In this document: positions 8,237-15,761 of the stretch, piece after piece
How positions within the stretch are numbered: position 1 is the stretch's first letter
Layout: each line of letters starts with the position of its first letter
Assembly: GCA_022844045.1 (NCBI GenBank)
Contig: JALHMM010000059.1
Coordinates: 1-39,783 of the forward strand
DNA from: Reyranellaceae bacterium
Lineage (GTDB): Bacteria > Pseudomonadota > Alphaproteobacteria > Reyranellales > Reyranellaceae
Direction of reading: 5' to 3'
DNA: 39,783 bases
Program-made: the position numbers and the translations under genes
Notes under the pieces: model-generated
The model's input: only the letters and a program-made list of their open reading frames with translations
Told to the model about the DNA's origin: nothing
The model's database searches: none

Positions 8237-9550
8237 ATGAACGAGAACTCGTTCACGCGCGGCATCCGCGAGAACCGGATCCAGGTTGCGCACCAGCTCA
8301 TCCAGGTGATGCTGGTGGGCTTCGCCATCGGCATGACCCGGACGGTGGTTCCCGCGCTGGCCGAGAGTGAATTCGGACTGGAGCGAGGCTCTTTCCTTCT
8401 GCTCGCCTCCTTCGTCGTGGCCTTCGGCGCGGTGAAGGCGGTGATGAACTTCGTCGCCGGGCGCTGGTCCGAGCGGATCGGCCGCAAGCGTGTGCTCTTT
8501 TTTGGCTGGGTCGTGGCGCTGCCGATCCCCGTGATGATCTGGTATGCGCCCGACTGGAACTGGATCGTCGCGGCGACCGTGCTGCTCGGCGTCAACCAAG
8601 GCCTCTGCTGGTCGATGACGCAGACCGCGAAACTCGACATCACGAAAGCCGAGGAACGCGGCCTCACCATGGGGCTGAACGAGTTCTCCGGCTATGTCGG
8701 CGTGGCCATTGCGGGGATCCTGACCGCGTATGCCGCCGAATGGCTGGGTGCGCGGACGGGGCTTCTGGTCTTCGGCATGGCCGTGGTCCTTCTGGCGCTG
8801 GTCCTGACGGTTGTCTGGGTGAAGGACACGCTTCCTTGGGCGAAGGCAGAAGCTGCCGCGCACAAGGCCGCGCCGCCGAAATCGCTGCCGCGCTATCCGC
8901 GGGGCGTGTCCGAGGACCCCACAACGGGTGAGGTCTTCGCGCTGATGAGCTGGCGCGACCGCCGCCTCTTCGCGATTTCCCAGGCGGGGTTGGTGGAGAA
9001 GTTCGTCGATGCGCTGGTCTGGGCGCTGTTCCCTGTCTTCCTTGTGACGCAGGACGCGACCCTGACGGAGGCCGGCTGGATCGTCGGCGTGTACGGCTTC
9101 GTCTGGGGCGGCTCGCAGCTGTTCACCGGTCGGCTGTCTGATCATGTCGGCCGCTTCTGGCCAAACGTGCTGGGCATGTGGATCTGCGGCGCGGGCGTGG
9201 CGATGGTGGTCATGGGCAACGGCGCGCTCTGGTGGTCGGTCTCGGCCGGGGTGGCGGGCTTCGGCATGGCACTTCTATACCCGAACCTTTCGGCGGCGGT
9301 CGCAGACATCACGCCACCCGCCTGGCGCGGCTCGGCCATCGGCATCTACCGCTTCTGGCGCGACCTCGGCTACGCGATCGGCGCGCTCGGCCTTGGGCTT
9401 GCCGCCAGCCTCACCGGCGCGGCGGAAGCCGCCTTCTGGTTTGTCGCGATCTCGATGTTCGTCTCCGGCGCCGTGCTCTTCTGGCTCGGCGAGGAAACCC
9501 ACCCGCGGTTCAACCCCGACGTTGAAGGAGCGCCCGCATGCACCACCTGA
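8237..9550 (+). CDS. Major facilitator superfamily transporter
   Basis: This 437-residue inner-membrane protein has about 12 hydrophobic segments and an MFS loop motif between helices 2 and 3 (GRWSERIGRKRVLFFGW), with a second-half counterpart (GRLSDHVGRFWPNVLG). The long central loop (about 200-250) is charged. The start is placed at MNENSF because upstream codons are not membrane-protein-like. No clear Shine-Dalgarno precedes it, so translation may be leaderless or start elsewhere. It overlaps the DsrE gene by 13 bp, so its substrate is probably a sulfur compound or a product of the cassette. The direction of transport cannot be told. Confidence 0.9.
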   Translation: MNENSFTRGIRENRIQVAHQLIQVMLVGFAIGMTRTVVPALAESEFGLERGSFLLLASFVVAFGAVKAVMNFVAGRWSERIGRKRVLFFGWVVALPIPVMIWYAPDWNWIVAATVLLGVNQGLCWSMTQTAKLDITKAEERGLTMGLNEFSGYVGVAIAGILTAYAAEWLGARTGLLVFGMAVVLLALVLTVVWVKDTLPWAKAEAAAHKAAPPKSLPRYPRGVSEDPTTGEVFALMSWRDRRLFAISQAGLVEKFVDALVWALFPVFLVTQDATLTEAGWIVGVYGFVWGGSQLFTGRLSDHVGRFWPNVLGMWICGAGVAMVVMGNGALWWSVSAGVAGFGMALLYPNLSAAVADITPPAWRGSAIGIYRFWRDLGYAIGALGLGLAASLTGAAEAAFWFVAISMFVSGAVLFWLGEETHPRFNPDVEGAPACTT

Positions 9551-9891
9551 TCCTGCTGAACGACCCGCCCTACGGCACGGAGCGCAGCTTCAATGGCCTC
9601 CGCATGGCCCATGCGTTGACCAAGAACGATCCGGAGGCCGAGGTCACCGTGTTCCTGATGGCCGACGCGGTCCTCTGTGCCAGGGCCGGGCAGAAGACGC
9701 CGGATGGCTACTACAACCTCGAGCGCATGCTCCGTCGTGTGCTGTCCGCCAAGGGGCGCGTCCTGATGTGCGGCACCTGCATGGAGGCCCGCGGCCTCAC
9801 CGAGGGCGACACGATGGAGGGGGCGAGCCGCTCTACCATGGACGAGCTCGCTCGGGTGACGCTCGCCGCCGACAAGGTCCTGGTGTTCTGA
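9538..9891 (+). CDS. DsrE/YchN-family sulfur-relay protein
   Basis: This 117-residue protein has the DsrE fold pattern: a first strand LILLNDPPYGTERS, then EVTVFLMADAV, then RVLMCGTCMEARGL with a Cys-x2-Cys pair (Cys78, Cys81) where the family carries its sulfur-accepting cysteine. A further cysteine is at position 47. It would pass persulfide sulfur between partners in the cytoplasm. It overlaps the transporter gene upstream by 13 bp and the rhodanese gene by one base (TGATG), so these are co-translated. Confidence 0.9.
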   Translation: MHHLILLNDPPYGTERSFNGLRMAHALTKNDPEAEVTVFLMADAVLCARAGQKTPDGYYNLERMLRRVLSAKGRVLMCGTCMEARGLTEGDTMEGASRSTMDELARVTLAADKVLVF

Positions 9892-10196
9892 TGGCGAAGA
9901 TGCTCACGCTGACCACCCTCGCGGCCGATCCAGATCACTTCCACCTGATCGATGTGCGCGACGCCGATGACTACGCGGCCGCCCATGTGACGGGTGCAGT
10001 GCACATCCCGCTGTCTGGACTCGAAGCTCGGGTGGACGAAATTCCTGCTGGCAAGACACCCGTGACCATCTGCGGCAAGGGCGGCGGTCGCTCCACCGAA
10101 GGTGCCATCCTCCTGAAGAAGGTTGGCCATCCGGACGCGCTCTGGCTCGAGGGCGGCACGACCGGCTGGCTCGCCAGGCACAAGCAGGACAGCTAA
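9891..10196 (+). CDS. Single-domain rhodanese sulfurtransferase
   Basis: This is a 101-residue cytoplasmic rhodanese. It has the CH2A-like strand FHLIDVRDADDYAAAHVTGA near residues 17-36 and the active loop CGKGGGRS with catalytic Cys61. The Gly-rich loop resembles GlpE/PspE-type enzymes. The ATG overlaps the DsrE stop codon. It would take sulfane sulfur from the cysteine desulfurase or a small donor and hand it to DsrE or another acceptor. The longer frame extending upstream to 9144 is an artefact of another reading frame over the transporter gene. Confidence 0.93.
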   Translation: MAKMLTLTTLAADPDHFHLIDVRDADDYAAAHVTGAVHIPLSGLEARVDEIPAGKTPVTICGKGGGRSTEGAILLKKVGHPDALWLEGGTTGWLARHKQDS

Positions 10197-10225
10197 GCGA
10201 CCCGAACGGAGAGGCGACGCAGGCA

Positions 10226-11344
10226 ATGCGCGACATCTATCTGGATTACAACGCCAGCACTCCGGTCGCGCCCGAGGTCGCCGCGATCATGCGCCGTGCC
10301 CTGGAAACGGGGCATGGCAATCCCTCCAGCAGCCACTGGGCCGGGGTCTCCGCCCGCCAGATGGTCGAGAACGCCAGGACGCAGGTCGCGGACCTTCTCG
10401 GCTGCGCGCCGCAGGAGATCGTGTTCACGAGCGGCGGCAGCGAAGCGAACAACCATGCGCTGAAGGGCGTGTTCTTCGCCAGCGGAAAGGAACAGCCGCA
10501 TTTCGTCGCTTCGAGCGCCGAGCACCCGGCCATCGTGGCGCCGCTTCGGTTCCTCGAGCGCCTTGGCGCGCGGGTGACATGGTTGGCGGTCGACGGCACG
10601 GGGCTCATCGATCCCGACGACCTGCGGCGCACGATGACGGCCGACACCGTGCTCGTCACCATCATGCACGCCAACAACGAGACGGGAACGATCCAGCCGA
10701 TCGGGGCGTGCGCGGCGATCGCACGAGAGCACGGCGTTCCCTTCCACACCGATGCCGCGCAGTCGGTCGGCAAGATCCCGACGCGGGTGGACGATCTCGG
10801 CGTCGATCTGCTGACGATGGCCGGGCACAAGTTCCATGCCCCCAAGGGCGTCGGCGCGCTCTTCATCCGTGACGGGCTTCGGCTGGAGCCGTTCATCCAT
10901 GGTGCCGGGCATGAGAGCGGCCGGCGCGCGGGCACTGAAAGTGCGATGCTCACGGCAGCGCTCGGCGTGGCCGCCAGTCTTGCCGCCGACCTAGAGCCTA
11001 TCGAGCAGGTCGAGGCCTTGCGAGACCGCTTCTGGGCCAAGCTCAAGGATGCGTTCGGCGACAGTGTCGTTCTCAATGGTCATCCCCAGCGCCGCCTTCC
11101 CAACACCCTCAACGTCGCCTTCGTCGGCCGCGTCGGGGCGGAAATTCTCGCGGCCATGCCGGAGGTTGCGGCCTCGACCGGCTCTGCCTGTCATTCGGGG
11201 CGGGTCGAGCTGTCTCCGGTGCTGGAGGCGATGGCCGTCACGCCGCAGGTCGGCATGGGCGCGATCCGCTTCAGCCTCGGCCGCACCACGACCGCGGACG
11301 AGATCGACCATGTGGTGACGCGCCTGCGTCGGGTGCTAAGTTGA
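10226..11344 (+). CDS. Cysteine desulfurase (NifS/IscS-type)
   Basis: This 372-residue PLP enzyme converts cysteine to alanine and an enzyme persulfide. The PLP lysine is Lys202 in MAGHKFHAPKG. Pyridine contacts appear in HTDAAQSVGK, and the persulfide cysteine is Cys322 in STGSACHSG. The N-terminal IYLDYNASTPV is typical of the IscS/NifS class. It is shorter than IscS (about 404), and no iscU or other Fe-S scaffold gene is adjacent. The sulfur is therefore probably delivered to the DsrE and rhodanese partners instead. It starts 29 bp after the rhodanese gene. Confidence 0.95.
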   Translation: MRDIYLDYNASTPVAPEVAAIMRRALETGHGNPSSSHWAGVSARQMVENARTQVADLLGCAPQEIVFTSGGSEANNHALKGVFFASGKEQPHFVASSAEHPAIVAPLRFLERLGARVTWLAVDGTGLIDPDDLRRTMTADTVLVTIMHANNETGTIQPIGACAAIAREHGVPFHTDAAQSVGKIPTRVDDLGVDLLTMAGHKFHAPKGVGALFIRDGLRLEPFIHGAGHESGRRAGTESAMLTAALGVAASLAADLEPIEQVEALRDRFWAKLKDAFGDSVVLNGHPQRRLPNTLNVAFVGRVGAEILAAMPEVAASTGSACHSGRVELSPVLEAMAVTPQVGMGAIRFSLGRTTTADEIDHVVTRLRRVLS

Positions 11345-11442
11345 CTCAAGCAGGGCGACCCGTCGGGGACGCGAACGCGGCCGAGGGTCTGGTCCTCGGC
11401 TCGACCAAGCCCCTCGAATACAAGAATCGCAAAGGGGCAGCC

Positions 11443-12237
11443 ATGAGTGCTGGCGAAGGAACCACGCCACCCATTCTTGCCGACAAGCATCCCGACGCGC
11501 CGTCGGCCTTCACGCCCGAAAGCCTACTGCGCGAGGCGCGCCGGCAGAAGGGTGCTGAAGCTGTCGCGGTGCCGAACGTCTGCCTGCTCGACCCCGACGG
11601 CGACATCGTGCGCCAGCTCCGCGCCGAGGATCGCGCGCGGCGACACGAAGGATGGGTTTGCTACCACACCGACATGTGGGTGTTCGATCTCGATGGACAC
11701 GCGATCGGCGTGGTCGGCTGCGCCGTCGGCGCCTCCTTCGCCGTGCTGGTGGCCGAGGAGATGTTCGCCTCCGGCTGCAACCTCCTGATCAGCGTCACCT
11801 CGTCGGGGCAGATCACGCCGCAGGGCGCGCCGCCGTATTTCATCCTGATCGACCGGGCGCTACGTGATGAGGGCACGAGCTATCACTACCTGCCGCCATC
11901 CGACTGGAGCGCCGCACCCGAGCAGCTTCTTTCCCGACTGGATGGTGCGTTCGAGGACGGACCGCGCGTGCTCACCGGCGCGACCTGGACAACCGACGCG
12001 CCGTTCCGGGAGACGGAAGCCGCCATCGCTGCGGCGCGGTCGCGTGGCATTCTGGCGGTCGAGATGGAAGCGGCGGCGCTCTTCGCTTTCGCTCGGGCGC
12101 GGGACCGGGCCGTGATCTGCCTCGCCCACGTGACCAATCAGATGGGCGCTGTCGAGGGTGACTTCGAGAAGGGCGAGGCGAATGGGACGACCGATGCCTT
12201 GGCGGTGGTGTCGCGGATTGCCGCCAGCCTCGCCTGA
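11443..12237 (+). CDS. Nucleoside phosphorylase family protein (PNP/UDP class)
   Basis: This 264-residue protein of the nucleoside phosphorylase superfamily has GVVGCAVGASFAVLVAEE and the ribose-binding GILAVEMEAAALFAFA, preceded by GATWTTDAPFRET. Members cleave nucleosides with phosphate, but the base specificity cannot be read here. The ATG at 11443 follows AAAGGGG at a good distance. A TTG at 11341 overlapping the desulfurase stop would add 34 weakly structured residues. Its place as the last gene of a sulfur-transfer operon is unusual and suggests action on a thiolated or sulfur-containing nucleoside, which is inference only. Confidence 0.85.
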   Translation: MSAGEGTTPPILADKHPDAPSAFTPESLLREARRQKGAEAVAVPNVCLLDPDGDIVRQLRAEDRARRHEGWVCYHTDMWVFDLDGHAIGVVGCAVGASFAVLVAEEMFASGCNLLISVTSSGQITPQGAPPYFILIDRALRDEGTSYHYLPPSDWSAAPEQLLSRLDGAFEDGPRVLTGATWTTDAPFRETEAAIAAARSRGILAVEMEAAALFAFARARDRAVICLAHVTNQMGAVEGDFEKGEANGTTDALAVVSRIAASLA

Positions 12238-12242
12238 GGCCT

Positions 12243-13460
12243 TCAGGCTGTCACGGACAGGCCGATCCCGCCAAGGGCGGCAACGATCACAACGCCCCAG
12301 GGCGGCACCTTCCAGACCATCAGCAGGACGAAGCAGGCCAAGGCCAGCGTGAAGTCGCGCATGTCACCAACCGCGCTGGTGAAGACCGGCGAATAGAGTG
12401 CGGCGCCCAGAATGCCGACGACGGCGGCGTTCGCGCCCTGCATCAGCGACTGCGCGCGCGTCATCGACCGGAACCGGTCCCAGAAAGGCAGGACACCGAT
12501 CAGGATCAGGAAGCCGGGCAGGAAGATGGCGACGAGGGCAATGACCGATCCCGCCACACCATTCGGTTCGGGCCCAAGGACCGCACCCAGATAGGCCGCG
12601 AAGGTGAAGAGCGGCCCCGGAACTGCCTGCGCCGCGCCATAGCCAGCGAGGAAGGCATCCGGTGTCACCCAGCCGGACTGCACCACTTCGGCCTCGAGCA
12701 GAGGCAGCACGACATGGCCGCCGCCAAAGACCAGTGCACCCGCGCGGTAGAAGCTGTCAAATACCGCCAGCGCCTGCCATCGGCCCGCGAGCAGCGGCAG
12801 GAGGACAAGCAGCCCGACGAAGATCAACAAGGCCGACCCCGCGATGCCGCGCGTCACCGGCATGGTGATGTGCCCTCCGACGGGCGGGCCCGTTCCGCGG
12901 CTGAGGGCAATGCCAAGCGCTGCGCCGACGATGATTGCGCCGACCATGCCAATGACCCCCGGCAGGAAGGCCAGCATCGCGACCGCGACGACAGCTATCG
13001 CCGCGCGTTCCTTGTCGGGGCAGAGGTTCCTTGCCATCCCCCAGACCGCCTGCGCCACAATCGAGACCGCGACAATCTTCAACCCATGCAGGGCCCCCGT
13101 GCCGACCGGCCCCGCGATGCTGCCCGCAGTCATGGCAAATATCAGAAGTACCAGCGCCGATGGCAGGGTGAAGGCGGTGAAGGCCGCGAGCGCCCCCAAC
13201 CAGCCAGCGCGCATCATGCCAAGGGCAAAGCCCACCTGACTTGAGGCCGGGCCGGGCAGGAACTGGCAAAGCGCGACCAGATCGGCATAGGCATGGTCGG
13301 ACAGCCACTTGCGCCGATTGACCAATTCCTCGCGGAAATAACCCAGATGCGCGATCGGCCCGCCGAAGGAGGTGAGGCCGAGCTTCAAGAAGGTCGTGAA
13401 CACCTCGCCCGGCGTGCCGCGGGCCGATCCCTGTGCCTCTGTCTGGTCCTTGTCCTGCAC
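12243..13460 (-). CDS. chrA: Chromate transporter ChrA
   Basis: This protein of about 405 residues shows the duplicated CHR domain. The first half has FLKLGLTSFGGPIAHLGYF and QFLPGPASSQVGFALG; the second half has FYRAGALVFGGGHVVLPLLE and GYGAAQAVPGPLFTFAAYLG. About 10-12 hydrophobic segments are present. It exports chromate and is related to sulfate uptake chemistry, which makes its position beside sulfur genes notable. The start is uncertain: the GTG at 13458-13460 precedes VQDKDQTEAQ, while an upstream frame extends to 13580 through less protein-like sequence. The gene converges on the phosphorylase gene with a 5-bp gap. Confidence 0.93.
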   Translation of the reverse strand: MQDKDQTEAQGSARGTPGEVFTTFLKLGLTSFGGPIAHLGYFREELVNRRKWLSDHAYADLVALCQFLPGPASSQVGFALGMMRAGWLGALAAFTAFTLPSALVLLIFAMTAGSIAGPVGTGALHGLKIVAVSIVAQAVWGMARNLCPDKERAAIAVVAVAMLAFLPGVIGMVGAIIVGAALGIALSRGTGPPVGGHITMPVTRGIAGSALLIFVGLLVLLPLLAGRWQALAVFDSFYRAGALVFGGGHVVLPLLEAEVVQSGWVTPDAFLAGYGAAQAVPGPLFTFAAYLGAVLGPEPNGVAGSVIALVAIFLPGFLILIGVLPFWDRFRSMTRAQSLMQGANAAVVGILGAALYSPVFTSAVGDMRDFTLALACFVLLMVWKVPPWGVVIVAALGGIGLSVTA

Positions 13461-13510
13461 GTCGCTGTCCCGTCTTTTGGGTGACCCACGCCTTGTCCTC
13501 GGGTTTTGAG

Positions 13511-13672
13511 TCAGTTGCGCGACGGCAGAAAGATGACCGCACTGCCGATCAGACACAGCGCAAGGCCCGCCACGTCCCATCGATCGGGCCGCTGTCCTTC
13601 CACCAGCCCTATCCAGATCATCGAACTGGCAATGTAGACCCCGCCAGAGGCGGCATAGGCGCGACCAGCGAT
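13511..13672 (-). pseudogene. ynfA: YnfA/UPF0060 family C-terminal fragment
   Basis: The last 50 or so codons read [19 protein letters not shown], then [20 protein letters not shown] and a hydrophobic end. This is the C-terminal half of the small UPF0060 (YnfA) membrane protein family. The family's N-terminal two helices are missing: upstream in the same frame is Arg-rich, non-membrane sequence. The fragment lies 50 bp upstream of the chrA start on the same strand. It is a remnant, perhaps of a former metal-resistance cluster. Confidence 0.7.
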
Positions 13673-13983
13673 GGCGCCTCGAGCTTTCCTTGACCGAGGA
13701 CGATGCGGGTCAGTTATGTCACGAGCATGCGGCGTGAGGCCAATCTCGAACCGAGTCATGTACACGCTGTGATTGAGCCTCCGGCGCTGTCCACGCGAAT
13801 CGCTGGCGACGGAAAGAGGTGCGCCTTGGATCGATGACCCCAGACACAGGCGGACGCCCGTCGCCGACCCCCGCCACAGGCAGGATGGGCGACGTCGCCG
13901 ATCGCGGCCAGGAGCGTGGGATAGACCATGTCGGTCCCGAGGCCAGATCGCGGACCTAGCGTGTCGGCCTTGACGACTGACCG
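13673..13983. other. 311-bp stretch with no supported gene
   Basis: This lies between the ynfA remnant and the end of the fnr-type gene. No intact domain, RNA gene or convincing promoter is seen. It probably contains the scrambled former 5' end of ynfA and intergenic DNA. Confidence 0.4.
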
Positions 13984-14736
13984 TCAAAGAGCGGCAATCT
14001 GTTCGAGTCGCAAGGGATCGAGAATTCGCACTCCCTGCGGAACGATCAGGATCACACGCTGACGGTCGAGGAGCGTGAACGTGCGGCTGACTGTAGCGAT
14101 GCTCAGCCCCAGATAGTCTCCCAAATCTTGCCGCCTCATCGGCAGCGGTACCACTGTGCTGGAATCGTTCAGCCCAATCCAGCGCCGGCGGATCGCCAAG
14201 ACGAAGCCTGCGACCTTCGCGTCGGCGCGGCGTGGACCGAGTTGCGTCATCTGGTCATGCGCAAGGTCGAGGTTACGGACAGCCGCGTCGTGCAGTGTCC
14301 GCAGGAACGGCGGATGGCTCTCGGCGAAGGTAATGAACCTCTGGCGAGGAAAACGGCATGCCACGGCCTGGACCGCGGCATCGGCAGAGAAACGATACCG
14401 ATCGCCCGGTGGCAACCCGAGAAAATCGCCCGGAAGCGCGAATCCGAGAATCTGGCGCTGACCGTTCGGCAGGATACGAAACAGGCGAGCCACTCCCGCG
14501 GTGACATTGAAAACGAAGTCCGCCGGATCTCCTTCCGCAAGGATCATGGCACGTGGCCTGAAGCGCGCTTCCCGTCCGATGGCCTCGAAAGCGACGAGTT
14601 CGGACGGCCTCAGAATTCCGCAGATGCTCGCTGACCTGACTGGACAAGAAGCGCAGTCGGTCAGCGCACGCAGCCCGCGCAGATGAGCGGCAGCCGAAAC
14701 ATAAGACTGATCGCGGGGCGGCGCGGGCATGGCCAT
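13984..14736 (-). CDS. FNR/FnrN-type oxygen-responsive regulator with altered recognition helix
   Basis: This 250-residue Crp/Fnr regulator has the alphaproteobacterial FNR iron-sulfur pattern, Cys28-x2-Cys31-x7-Cys39 ([13 protein letters not shown]), plus Cys127 in AVACRFP, so it should sense oxygen through a [4Fe-4S] cluster. The effector domain spans about 45-170 and the HTH about 198-232. The recognition helix reads [10 protein letters not shown], where FNR, FixK and FnrN normally have Glu (ETVSR); here it is Ala214. The ATG at 14736 is preferred because the alternative TTG at 14826 falls inside a palindromic operator. The nar operon nearby is the likely target. Confidence 0.88.
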   Translation of the reverse strand: MAMPAPPRDQSYVSAAAHLRGLRALTDCASCPVRSASICGILRPSELVAFEAIGREARFRPRAMILAEGDPADFVFNVTAGVARLFRILPNGQRQILGFALPGDFLGLPPGDRYRFSADAAVQAVACRFPRQRFITFAESHPPFLRTLHDAAVRNLDLAHDQMTQLGPRRADAKVAGFVLAIRRRWIGLNDSSTVVPLPMRRQDLGDYLGLSIATVSRTFTLLDRQRVILIVPQGVRILDPLRLEQIAAL

Positions 14737-14811
14737 GTGGCAACCATCGCGGCGCTGCTTGGCGTCAGCAAGGGAGCCAATCGCCACAGCAGCATGTTTG
14801 TCGCACCTCAG

Positions 14812-14827
14812 CTTGTCGTGGGACAAG
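14812..14827. promoter_or_regulatory. Crp/Fnr-type palindrome in the fnr upstream region
   Basis: CTTGTC-GTGG-GACAAG is a perfect palindrome (6+4+6) with the TTG-N8-CAA spacing of Crp/Fnr-family sites. It lies between the fnr-type gene and the divergent gene at 14883, 76 bp from the first start and 56 bp from the second. Autoregulation by the adjacent regulator is the simplest reading. Confidence 0.5.
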
Positions 14828-14882
14828 AAGTCTTCCTGCAGATCGTGAGAACATGATGTGCTCCAGCATCGGAAGGGATGCC

Positions 14883-15308
14883 ATGCCCGTGCTCGTCTAC
14901 CCAGATGCCGATGATCTCGTTTCCCGGCTTCGCCGGGTCATATCAACCGTCGACCTCAACTGTCACTGTCGGACGCGACTCGAGGCGGCGTTGGACCGCT
15001 TCACTGCTCTCGAGCATCGACGCGAGGCGCGCAAAGCCCTCTTGGCCGCTCGCGGGCACAGGGACCAGATCATCGCTCGCCTGACCTTCCTCGCCGAGAT
15101 CGACGAGTTGACCGAGCAGGAACCCGACATCACGGTCTTCACCGAGACCGCAGCGCTATTTGAAGAGATCGCAGGCGCAGCCGCTGACGCGGCAAGGGCC
15201 GTTCGCCTCTGCACCGGCCTCTCGCAGAGCCGGTATTACCCCCGCTGGGCAAACGACATGCCCGATGATGGCAAAGGCGATTTCTGCGAAGAAGGAAGCA
15301 GCATATGA
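14883..15308 (+). CDS. Hypothetical protein divergent from the FNR-type regulator
   Basis: This 141-residue, mainly helical, soluble protein begins MPVLVYPDADDLVSRLRRVI and ends with an acidic tail. GGAAGGG upstream supports the start at 14883 over 14853. The centre is rich in Ala, Arg and Glu (LDRFTALEHRREARKALLAA), consistent with a helical bundle. A Cys-His-Cys cluster (NCHCRTR) near residue 25 could bind a metal, but no family is recognised. It shares a control region with the regulator and precedes the nar operon, so a role in nitrate respiration or redox response is possible. Confidence 0.7.
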   Translation: MPVLVYPDADDLVSRLRRVISTVDLNCHCRTRLEAALDRFTALEHRREARKALLAARGHRDQIIARLTFLAEIDELTEQEPDITVFTETAALFEEIAGAAADAARAVRLCTGLSQSRYYPRWANDMPDDGKGDFCEEGSSI

Positions 15309-15630
15309 TCAATGATCTACAGTGCTTGTCGGAACGATAATTCTATTCATATTTATCTCCGCCAACGAAGACACCGTATTGTTTGTATTTATATTACATC
15401 TTAACCGGCGGTCAGCAGCCCTCCGTGAGCTCTGCGCCTTCTTCGGCTCCTCTCCTCCGAGTCAGAAGCATCAAACGTCCGACTACCCGAACATCGAAAT
15501 GCTCCAACTTAATTGGTGACAGACCACAACGGTCGCGGCACGTCGCGACCAGTTCGACGACACGGCGATCAGCCGTCACTCTTGATTGCACACGAGAAGT
15601 ACGATCGGCCTGCGCCGAGGCGCTCGGGCG
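15309..15630. other. Gene-free stretch with an AT-rich patch before the nar operon
   Basis: Bases about 15320-15405 are strikingly AT-rich compared with the surroundings. No coding potential with a ribosome-binding site is seen. The AT-rich DNA may assist promoter architecture or bending, or be a leftover of an insertion. The control sites of narK1 lie just downstream. Confidence 0.4.
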
Positions 15631-15652
15631 TTCTTTGTTGCGCAGCAAAGAC
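15631..15652. promoter_or_regulatory. Palindrome CTTTG-N8-CAAAG upstream of narK1
   Basis: A near-palindrome centred at 15641.5, containing CTTTG (15633-15637) and CAAAG (15646-15650). It is followed by ACAGCGCCG. The half-site spacing (TTG-N8-CAA) matches the Crp/Fnr family. A closely related site, sharing the same downstream bases, lies at 29464-29485. Confidence 0.4.
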
Positions 15653-15690
15653 AGCGCCGATTGTGATGCGGCATTTGACCTCCCAAAAAG

Positions 15691-15704
15691 TTGACCTCGA
15701 TCAA
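15691..15704 (+). promoter_or_regulatory. FNR box of the nar operon
   Basis: TTGAC-CTCG-ATCAA matches the FNR/FixK consensus TTGAT-N4-ATCAA at nine of ten conserved bases. It is centred at 15697.5. A class II site (-41.5) places transcription start near 15739, and TAGCAA at 15727-15732 sits at the expected -10. This implies anaerobic activation of the whole nar unit. Confidence 0.75.
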
Positions 15705-15761
15705 AACCGCGCCGGACGGGGACGTCTAGCAATGGAGAGGGACCAGTGGAGGGAAGTGACT

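Noticed and set aside
10226..11344. Cysteine desulfurase as DndA of a DNA phosphorothioation system
   Set aside because: No dndB, C, D or E genes are nearby. The neighbours are sulfurtransferases and a transporter.
13984..14826. Longer FNR-type protein starting at TTG 14826
   Set aside because: The start codon lies within a perfect palindromic operator, and the added 30 residues are not typical of the family. The ATG at 14736 is preferred.
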